Source: an uncultured Collinsella sp. | GTDB lineage: Bacteria; Actinomycetota; Coriobacteriia; Coriobacteriales; Coriobacteriaceae | Assembly (NCBI GenBank): GCA_900554585.1 | Contig: USHS01000071.1 | Coordinates: 1 to 6,928 of the forward strand | Direction of reading: 5' to 3' | Length of the DNA: 6,928 nt | In this document: positions 1 to 6,928 of the stretch, piece after piece | Position numbering within the stretch: position 1 is the first letter of the stretch | Layout: the number at the start of each line of letters is the position of its first letter | Notes under the pieces: generated by a model | The model's database searches: none | Seen by the model: only the letters and a program-made list of their open reading frames with translations | What the model was told of the DNA's origin: nothing | Position numbers and translations under genes: made by a program

Positions 1-507
1 GGCCAGACGGGCAAAGCGCATGTACACGGGGCCGTCGCACTCGTAGGCGGCGCGCGTCACGGCGCGGGCCTCGACGTCGTCGGCGGGAACGATGACGGTC
101 ATGCCGGGAATAACGCGCATAAGGGCGATATCCTCGCAGCACTGGTGCGTGGCGCCATCCTCGCCCACCGAGATACCGGCGTGCGTGGCACCGATCTTGA
201 CGTTGAGGTGCGGGTAACCGATGGAATTGCGGACCTGCTCAAAGGCGCGGCCGGCGGCAAACATGGCAAAGGTGCTCGCGAAGGCAACGCGGCCGGTGGT
301 TGCGATACCGGCGGCAACACCCATCAGGTTGCTCTCGGCAATGCCCACATCGAAAAAGCGGTCGGGGCGGGCTGCCTTGAACTTGCCGGTCTGCGTGGCG
401 GCGGCCAGGTCGGCGTCGAGGACCACAAAGTCATCGTGCTCGTTGGCGAGCTCGACGAGGGCCTCGCCGTAGCTTACGCGCGTGGCGATTTTCTTGACAT
501 CTGCCAT
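1..507 (-). CDS. Transketolase, C-terminal subunit (partial, 3' end outside window)
   Basis: Second half of a split transketolase, which moves two-carbon ketol units between sugar phosphates in the non-oxidative pentose phosphate pathway using thiamine diphosphate (ThDP). It should act in the cytosol as a complex with the product of 509-1339. The visible 169 residues begin MADVKKIATRVSYGEAL and run open to the window edge; such subunits are usually about 310 residues, so roughly 140 are missing. The pyrimidine-binding domain shows GIAESN at residues 55-60, whose Glu58 corresponds to the family glutamate that activates the ThDP aminopyrimidine, and GEDGATHQ at 115-122, whose histidine lines the substrate channel in transketolases. 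The start is ATG at 507, with AGGAG at 515-519 seven bases upstream. It lies one base after the stop of the N-terminal gene, so the two are cotranscribed and probably coupled. A dehydrogenase E1-beta or DXP synthase is less likely given the neighbour. Confidence 0.93.
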   Translation of the reverse strand, partial: MADVKKIATRVSYGEALVELANEHDDFVVLDADLAAATQTGKFKAARPDRFFDVGIAESNLMGVAAGIATTGRVAFASTFAMFAAGRAFEQVRNSIGYPHLNVKIGATHAGISVGEDGATHQCCEDIALMRVIPGMTVIVPADDVEARAVTRAAYECDGPVYMRFARLA

Positions 508-508
508 C

Positions 509-1339
509 CTAGAGCTCCTCTCCGGCGGCCGTGAGCTCTGCCATGGCCTGCTCAAACTGTTCATCGTTGGGGGCCTTACCGTGCCAACCCACCTGGTTCT
601 CCATAAAGGAGACGCCCTTGCCCTTTGTGGTCTCGGCGATAATGGCGGTCGGCTGACCCTTGGTGGCGCGGGCCTCGGCAAAGGCGGCGCGGATCTGATC
701 GAAGTCGTTGCCGTCGGCAAGCTCCACCACATGGAACTTGAAGGCGCGGAACTTGTCTGCCAGCGGCATGGGGTCGTTGACCTCCTCGACGGGGCCATCG
801 ATCTGCAGGCCGTTGTGGTCGACGATCACGCAGAGGTTGTCGAGCTGCTGGTTGCCGGCAAACATGGCGGCCTCCCAGACCTGGCCCTCCTCGCTCTCGC
901 CATCGCCCAGCAGGGCGTACGTGCGGTAAGTATCGCCCCAGTGCTTAGCGGCAACGGCCATGCCCACGGCAGCGGAGATGCCCTGGCCGAGCGAGCCGGT
1001 AGACATGTCGACGCCCGGGGTGTCGTTCATGTTGGGGTGACCCTGCAGGTGGCTGCCGATATGGCGCAGCGTCTCGAGGTCCTCCTTGGGGAAGAACCCG
1101 CGCTCGGCGAGCACGGCGTACAGGCCCGGAGCGCAATGGCCCTTAGAGAGCACAAAGCGGTCGCGATCGGCCTTGCGGGGATCGGCCGGGTCGACGTTCA
1201 TTTCCTCAAAGTACAGATAGGTCATGATGTCGGCAGCGCCGAGCGAACCGCCCGGATGGCCGGACTTGGCAGCGTGCACACCGGTGACGATGCCCTTCCT
1301 TACCTCGTTGGCAACCTTTTTGAGCTCTTCGTCGCTCAT
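509..1339 (-). CDS. Transketolase, N-terminal subunit
   Basis: First half of a split transketolase of 276 residues, carrying the ThDP diphosphate-binding domain. Visible family marks are SGHPGGSLG at 26-34 (His28), SKGHCAPGLYA at 65-75 (His68), QGHP at 99-102 (His101), TGSLGQGIS at 114-122, and the ThDP motif GDGESEEGQVWEA at 145-157 with Asn176 in DHNG. Asp146 and Asn176 are the expected metal ligands. A further channel histidine is His253 in GWHGKAP. The protein ends near residue 276, where single-chain transketolases continue into the pyrimidine domain; that domain is supplied by the next gene downstream. Start ATG 1339 has AGGAAGG at 1344-1350 as its ribosome binding site. The stop is TAG at 509-511. 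It needs the downstream subunit for activity, since the active site forms between the two domains. Recognition is firm; the exact sugar substrates are inferred. Confidence 0.96.
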   Translation of the reverse strand: MSDEELKKVANEVRKGIVTGVHAAKSGHPGGSLGAADIMTYLYFEEMNVDPADPRKADRDRFVLSKGHCAPGLYAVLAERGFFPKEDLETLRHIGSHLQGHPNMNDTPGVDMSTGSLGQGISAAVGMAVAAKHWGDTYRTYALLGDGESEEGQVWEAAMFAGNQQLDNLCVIVDHNGLQIDGPVEEVNDPMPLADKFRAFKFHVVELADGNDFDQIRAAFAEARATKGQPTAIIAETTKGKGVSFMENQVGWHGKAPNDEQFEQAMAELTAAGEEL

Positions 1340-1424
1340 TGTGCCTTCCTTTCATCCTCATTAGGCAAAATGCGCACGGCACCGAAGGTAATCCCAACAC
1401 AGCCGCAATGCACGTACGTCATTC

Positions 1425-1453
1425 ATTATGCTAGAAACTGATGGCTTTACCAG
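1425..1453 (-). promoter_or_regulatory. Likely promoter of the transketolase operon
   Basis: On the minus strand a -10 like CATAAT (1425-1430, five of six matches to TATAAT) is preceded by a 17-base spacer and a weak -35, CTGGTA (1448-1453). Transcription would begin near 1418, giving a leader of about 80 bases before the ATG at 1339. The 246-base spacer (1340-1585) is clearly more AT-rich than the genes around it. I see no convincing terminator after the YitT gene within it, so some readthrough from that gene is possible. An eight-base palindrome, ACGTACGT at 1412-1419, sits at the predicted start of transcription. Confidence 0.5.
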
Positions 1454-1585
1454 AGTTTTTATCATTATTTGAGCAATTTAGCAGGCAGGACCGCTGATGA
1501 AACGGTTTATCAATGTGAACGTCTTTTGGATGCGGTGGCTACCTCTCGCCCCGGCACAAAAATGATCCGCAAACCGAAATTCAGC

Positions 1586-2476
1586 CTACGCGTTAATGTC
1601 CTTGAATCCCTCACCGAAGGCTTCCGTAACGTCGGCGACCGTCACAATGGCGTGAGGATCGCGCTCGCGCACGATCGTTTTGAGGGTGTTGAGCTCTCGA
1701 CGGCTAACGATCACCATGATCACCGGCTTCTCGACGCCCGAATACATACCGGTCGCCTTTAATTTGGTGCAGCCGCGGCCCAGACCATACATGATGTCGG
1801 CCGCGATATCGGGAAAGTTATCCGAGATGATGAGCACCATACGACGCTTATTGCCGCCATCGACCACAGCATCGATCACATAGCCGCTAATCACCATCGA
1901 AAGTCCTGCGTATAGAGCATTTTCGAGCGAGAATACCGGAGCAGATGCCGCACATACGGCAACGTCGATTGCCATGACGGTCGATCCCACCGGCAGCGAG
2001 GTGTTACGCGAGATGATTTGGCCAATCGTGTCCGAGCCGCCGGTGTTGGCGCCGGCGCGCAACACCATGCCATAACCAATGCCCGTGATAATGCCGCCCC
2101 ACATAGCGGGAAGCATCAGGTCCGCATGTGCCAGAGGCGCTACGAACGGGGCAAACAGATCGGTAAAGAAGCCCAGCAGCACAAAGCCCGTCGCCGTCTG
2201 CACTACATAGAACATGCCGCCCTCGCGCATAACGATCAGCAGCAGCAAGGCATTCATCACGATGGTCTGGATACCGACAGGAAGCGACACGCCTCGCGCT
2301 GCGCCGACTGCCTGGATAATCGTCGCAAGGCCCGTAACGCCACCGGCTGCAAGACCGTTGGGAATCAAAAACAGGTCGGTCGCGATGGCGGCCAAGGCAC
2401 ACCCCAACATGATCTGGGGTAGATCGTGAAAGAAGTTCATCGAAAGAATGCGCTTGATGTCCAGACGATATGCCAT
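1586..2476 (-). CDS. YitT-family membrane protein (DUF161 plus DUF2179)
   Basis: A 296-residue integral membrane protein of the YitT family, whose molecular function is not settled. After a short cytosolic start (MAYRLDIKRI) there are hydrophobic segments near residues 20-37, 45-60, 68-84, 92-110, 124-140 and 165-202. The repeated glycine-rich family motifs are visible: GLAAGGVTGLA at 41-51 and GANTGGSDTIGQI at 142-154. From about residue 210 the chain becomes soluble and matches the DUF2179 domain, with LGRGCTKLKATGMYSG at 232-247 and RERDPHAIVTVADVTEAFGEGF at the end; this domain is thought to bind a small ligand or sense a signal, but nothing here identifies it. ATG 2476 is preferred because GAGGGAGG lies at 2481-2488, four bases upstream. 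An in-frame GTG at 2500 would add eight residues but lies inside the terminator hairpin. The stop is TAG at 1586-1588. It is transcribed in the same direction as its neighbours but has no evident functional link to them. Confidence 0.92.
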   Translation of the reverse strand: MAYRLDIKRILSMNFFHDLPQIMLGCALAAIATDLFLIPNGLAAGGVTGLATIIQAVGAARGVSLPVGIQTIVMNALLLLIVMREGGMFYVVQTATGFVLLGFFTDLFAPFVAPLAHADLMLPAMWGGIITGIGYGMVLRAGANTGGSDTIGQIISRNTSLPVGSTVMAIDVAVCAASAPVFSLENALYAGLSMVISGYVIDAVVDGGNKRRMVLIISDNFPDIAADIMYGLGRGCTKLKATGMYSGVEKPVIMVIVSRRELNTLKTIVRERDPHAIVTVADVTEAFGEGFKDINA

Positions 2477-2488
2477 GCTGCCTCCCTC

Positions 2489-2517
2489 AAAAAAGCGCAC
2501 CCCATCGGATGCGCTTT
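2489..2517 (-). terminator. Intrinsic terminator or attenuator directly before the YitT gene
   Basis: The minus-strand RNA forms an 11-base-pair stem (arms 2507-2517 and 2492-2502) with the loop GAUG, followed by a run of six U (2489-2494, the first few pairing with the A's at the stem base). The core is GCGCAUCC/GGGUGCGC, with one U-G wobble (2509 with 2500). That pair would be an A-C mismatch in plus-strand RNA, so the structure fits the minus strand. It would end the secA-prfB transcript 127 bases after the prfB stop. The U run touches the ribosome binding site of the YitT gene, leaving no room for a promoter between them, so it may also act as an attenuator in that gene's leader. Confidence 0.8.
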
Positions 2518-2536
2518 GAACTTCTTCATGTATTCG

Positions 2537-2565
2537 ATTCTACCGATTCGCCAAACAAAAACCAC
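2537..2565 (-). promoter_or_regulatory. Possible promoter of the YitT gene
   Basis: A good -10, TAGAAT (2537-2542, five of six), lies upstream of the terminator hairpin. The -35 at the right spacing, GTGGTT (2560-2565), is poor. Transcription would start near 2530, so the hairpin at 2489-2517 would lie within the leader. No better candidate exists between prfB and the YitT gene. The -10 fit is direct observation; its use is inference. Confidence 0.35.
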
Positions 2566-2580
2566 CCCTGTGCAGGGTTT
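2553..2580 (-). terminator. Weaker terminator-like hairpin after prfB
   Basis: About 65 bases after the prfB stop the minus strand can pair AAACC (2576-2580) with GGUUU (2559-2563), or alternatively CCCU with AGGG inside it, followed by a U-rich tail interrupted by one G (2553-2558). The stem is short and the alternatives compete, so this may be a minor terminator before the stronger one at 2489-2517 or just a chance fold. Confidence 0.3.
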
Positions 2581-2643
2581 GTCCTGGATACAAAACCGTC
2601 CTGCTCGGAAGGCCTTGATCCATTTCCACATAAACTGAGCGGT

Positions 2644-3791
2644 TTAGGCAGACGGGGCCTCCGCGTCAGCGTTGCCGGTAGCCCAACGGTGATAGCCAAT
2701 CACAAACGGATCCAGGTCGCCGTCGTCAAGAACTGCCTCGACGTTGCTGGTCTCCACGCCCGTGCGCAGGTCCTTAACCATCTGGTACGGGTAGAGCACA
2801 TAGCTGCGGATCTGGTTGCCAAAACCAATTGTGGTCTTGGGTCCGCGAATCTCGTCCAGGGCCTCGGCGCGCTTTTCGAGCTCAATCTCGTACAGGCGCG
2901 CCTTAAGGATCTGCATGCACGCGGCCTTGTTTTGAATCTGGCTGCGCTCGTTTTGACACGTGACCACGATACCGCTGGGGAAATGCGTCACGCGCACGGC
3001 GGAGTCGGTGGTGTTGACACCCTGGCCGCCCGGGCCGCTTGCATGGTACACGTCGACGCGAATGTCATCGGGACTAATCTCGATATCGATATCGTCGGGC
3101 AGTACCGGAATGACCTCGACGCCGGCAAACGTAGTCTGGCGGCGCTTCTTGTCGTCGGTGGGGCTAATGCGCACCAGGCGGTGAACACCGGCCTCGGCAC
3201 GAAGCATGCCAAAGGCATCCTTGCCTTCGACGGTAAAGGTCGCGCGATCGATGCCGATAACCTCGGCCGCGGGGCAATCGTTGATGGTGACCTTCCAACC
3301 GCGGCGCTGGCAGTACTTCATGTACATCTTAAAGAGCATGAAGGTCCAGTCCTGGGCCTCCAAACCGCCCTGCCCGGGCTTGATGGTCACAATCGCGTCG
3401 CCATGGTCGAACTCCCCGGTAAACCAGCTCGCAAGCTCAAGCTCGTCGATGGCGCGGGAAAGGCGCTCCGCCGTAGCGGCAGCCTCCTCACGCAGCGCGG
3501 CAGCATCGGGGTCAGCGCCCATTTCCCCGGCAAGCTCCAGCGCGGCGCGAGCATCGGAAAGCTCACCGCGCGCCGTATCCACGGCGGCGATGTCCTCCTT
3601 GGCGCGTGCAATCTCCTCCATCGTGGCGCGAGCGGCATCGGCATCGTCCCAAAAGCCTGGGGCGACGCTTTTGGCCTCGAGCTCCGCCACGCGGGTGCGC
3701 TTCTCGTCCAAATGGAGATATGACTCGACCTCGCCAAGTCGGTCCGCAAACGCGTCCAACTCGGCGGGCGTTACCTCTAGAGCCTCGGCCA

Positions 3792-3792
<1 letters not shown>
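2644..3792 (-). CDS. prfB: Peptide chain release factor 2 (RF2)
   Basis: Class I release factor that reads UGA and UAA in the ribosomal A site and triggers release of the finished protein. It has 382 residues, slightly longer than the usual 365-370. The N-terminal coiled domain has the RF2-type FWDD at 47-50. The catalytic loop is GPGGQGVN at 253-260, with GGQ at 255-257, followed by TTDSAVRVTHFPSGI; Ala251 sits where E. coli K-12 RF2 has its unusual Thr. The stop-codon-reading loop is HRLVRISPTDDKKRRQTTF, so the tripeptide at 210-212 is Ser-Pro-Thr rather than the canonical RF2 Ser-Pro-Phe; Thr is the third residue of the RF1 motif Pro-x-Thr. FWDD, NERSQIQNK and the C-terminal sequence argue for RF2, not RF1. 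There is no in-frame UGA: the usual frameshift site is replaced by sense codons for YLHLDEK (residues 25-31). Start ATG 3792 shares its A with the TAA of secA, and AGGA at 3800-3803 lies seven bases upstream. Stop is TAA. Confidence 0.96.
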
Positions 3793-6599
<2,807 letters not shown>

Positions 6600-6646
6600 G
6601 TGGTTTTCCTTTTTGGCCATCGCCCGCGGCATGAAACCTTGGACGA

Positions 6647-6676
6647 GTTAAACACAGATATTTGTACTTTAGCCAA
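6647..6676 (-). promoter_or_regulatory. Weak candidate promoter for secA-prfB
   Basis: The minus strand offers a -35 TTGGCT (6671-6676) and a -10 TTTAAC (6647-6652) separated by 18 bases, in the most AT-rich part of the spacer. Transcription would start near 6640, about 40 bases before the preferred secA start at 6599. Both boxes are poor matches. A promoter is needed because the terminator at 6861-6906 separates secA from the gene before it. Confidence 0.28.
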
Positions 6677-6694
6677 ACAAGGCGCCGCCTATGC

Positions 6695-6711
6695 GGTCGA
6701 CACGCTCGACC
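6695..6711. repeat. Inverted repeat GGTCGA-N5-TCGACC upstream of secA
   Basis: Perfect six-base arms (6695-6700 and 6706-6711) around a five-base spacer. The spacing between arm centres is about 11 bases, one helical turn, which would suit a dimeric DNA-binding protein. It lies 20-50 bases upstream of the weak secA promoter candidate. No regulator is identified, and the motif could be chance in GC-rich DNA. Confidence 0.4.
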
Positions 6712-6730
6712 ACGTAATAACTACGACAGC

Positions 6731-6761
6731 CTGCCAAAAAGGGACTGGTTTATTTTGGCAG
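6731..6761 (+). repeat. Hairpin repeat copy 1 (core GGGACTGGTT)
   Basis: Nine-base perfect arms, CTGCCAAAA (6731-6739) and TTTTGGCAG (6753-6761), flank a 13-base loop containing GGGACTGGTT (6741-6750) and then TA. The core and its spacing match copies 2 and 3, while the arm sequence is different yet still self-complementary. A further short inverted repeat, GGCAGC/GCTGCC at 6757-6762 and 6777-6782, overlaps its right arm. Confidence 0.65.
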
Positions 6762-6795
6762 CTTTTATCTGGGAAACGCTGCCTCTCTCTGCCAT

Positions 6796-6828
6796 TTGGT
6801 GCAAATCAACCTGTCCCATTCGCACCAA
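6796..6828 (-). repeat. Hairpin repeat copy 2 (core GGGACAGGTT)
   Basis: Read on the minus strand, TTGGTGCGAAT (6818-6828), the core GGGACAGGTT (6808-6817), a G, and ATTTGCACCAA (6796-6806). The arms pair over 11 bases with one G-U wobble (6821 with 6803); in plus-strand RNA this would be a C-A mismatch, so the fold is best on the strand that carries the core. It is in the opposite orientation to copies 1 and 3. Confidence 0.65.
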
Positions 6829-6830
6829 CC

Positions 6831-6861
6831 TGGTGCAATGGGAACGGGTTAGCTTGCACCA
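6831..6861 (+). repeat. Hairpin repeat copy 3 (core GGGAACGGGTT)
   Basis: Eight-base perfect arms, TGGTGCAA (6831-6838) and TTGCACCA (6854-6861), flank a 15-base loop containing GGGAACGGGTT (6840-6850), which is the core of copies 1 and 2 with small changes. Its arms resemble those of copy 2, and the two copies are two bases apart in opposite orientation. Confidence 0.58.
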
Positions 6862-6906
6862 ATAAAAAAGAAAAGGGCCGCGCACCCAAATGGATGCGCG
6901 GCCCTT
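6861..6906 (-). terminator. Strong intrinsic terminator of the gene upstream of secA
   Basis: Minus-strand RNA forms a 15-base-pair stem (arms 6892-6906 and 6873-6887) with the loop AUUU, followed by a U-rich tail (6861-6874, broken by single C and A). The single non-Watson-Crick pair, 6894 with 6885, is U-G on the minus strand and A-C on the plus strand, and the T-rich tail is only on the minus side. It therefore ends a leftward transcript that enters from beyond the right edge. The inner stem GCGCATCC/GGGTGCGC is the same as in the terminator at 2489-2517. Confidence 0.85.
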
Positions 6907-6928
6907 ATGCCATGAATGCGAGTGATTC
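6905..6928 (-). CDS. Possible last codons of an unidentified leftward gene (partial)
   Basis: The terminator at 6861-6906 implies a minus-strand gene ending just to its right. One frame gives ESLAFMA followed by TAA at 6905-6907, with the stop overlapping the base of the terminator stem, which is common at gene ends. Seven residues do not allow a family assignment. A ribosome hibernation factor gene often precedes secA in Gram-positive bacteria, but nothing here tests that. The true stop could also lie beyond the window. Confidence 0.27.
   Translation of the reverse strand, partial: ESLAFMA

Noticed and set aside
482..1441. A 319-codon plus-strand frame opposite the transketolase N-terminal gene.
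   Set aside because: Antisense shadow; its last part crosses the transketolase promoter and ribosome binding site.
1490..1585. A terminator after the YitT stop.
   Set aside because: Only a five-base stem (TGCGG/CCGCA) with a long loop and no following U run can be drawn.
1469..1762. A 97-codon plus-strand frame that starts in the AT-rich spacer and runs against the YitT gene.
   Set aside because: No ribosome binding site, no family match, and more than half is antisense to the YitT coding region.
2477..2500. GTG at 2500 as the start of the YitT gene.
   Set aside because: It falls inside the terminator stem and lacks a ribosome binding site, whereas ATG 2476 has a strong one.
2470..3723. 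A 417-codon plus-strand frame opposite prfB.
   Set aside because: Antisense shadow of prfB with biased composition and no recognisable motif.
6600..6632. ATG 6632 or 6620 as the secA start.
   Set aside because: The added residues (MPRAMAKKENH) are not typical of SecA N-termini and the upstream sites are weak; ATG 6599 has well-placed AGGA.
6731..6861. The repeat cluster as a CRISPR array.
   Set aside because: Copies differ in arm sequence and orientation, spacing is irregular with no spacer units of even length, and no cas gene is present.
6662..6865. A 67-codon plus-strand frame upstream of secA.
   Set aside because: It passes through all three hairpin repeats, lacks a ribosome binding site, and has no domain; the repeats explain the sequence better.

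Overview
This window comes from a GC-rich bacterium. The base composition, the actinobacterial character of SecA and RF2, and a transketolase split into two genes point to the Coriobacteriia, possibly Collinsella or a relative. That placement is inferred from sequence character, not from a search. Every convincing gene lies on the minus strand, so transcription runs from right to left.

Right to left: (1) At 6905-6928 there is probably the last few codons of an unidentified leftward gene, closed by a strong intrinsic terminator at 6861-6906. (2) The spacer in front of secA (6600-6904) holds three copies of a short palindromic element with a conserved loop core and differing arms, plus a separate inverted repeat and a weak promoter candidate. 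(3) secA (3792-6599) encodes the preprotein translocase ATPase. It overlaps prfB (2644-3792, peptide chain release factor 2) by one base (TAATG), so the two are probably translationally coupled. (4) The spacer at 2477-2643 carries two terminator-like hairpins. The stronger one ends in six U residues directly against the ribosome binding site of the next gene. (5) 1586-2476 encodes a YitT-family membrane protein (DUF161 plus DUF2179). (6) A 246-base spacer contains a promoter for the last unit. (7) 509-1339 and 1-507 (cut by the window edge) encode the N- and C-terminal subunits of a split transketolase, separated by one base.

The window is mostly housekeeping: protein export and translation termination in one unit, and the non-oxidative pentose phosphate pathway in another. 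The points of most interest are an RF2 whose stop-codon-reading tripeptide reads Ser-Pro-Thr instead of the canonical Ser-Pro-Phe, the hairpin-repeat cluster upstream of secA, and the arrangement of terminator, ribosome binding site and possible leaderless leader peptide in front of the YitT gene. No CRISPR array, tRNA, rRNA, insertion sequence or phage gene was seen.
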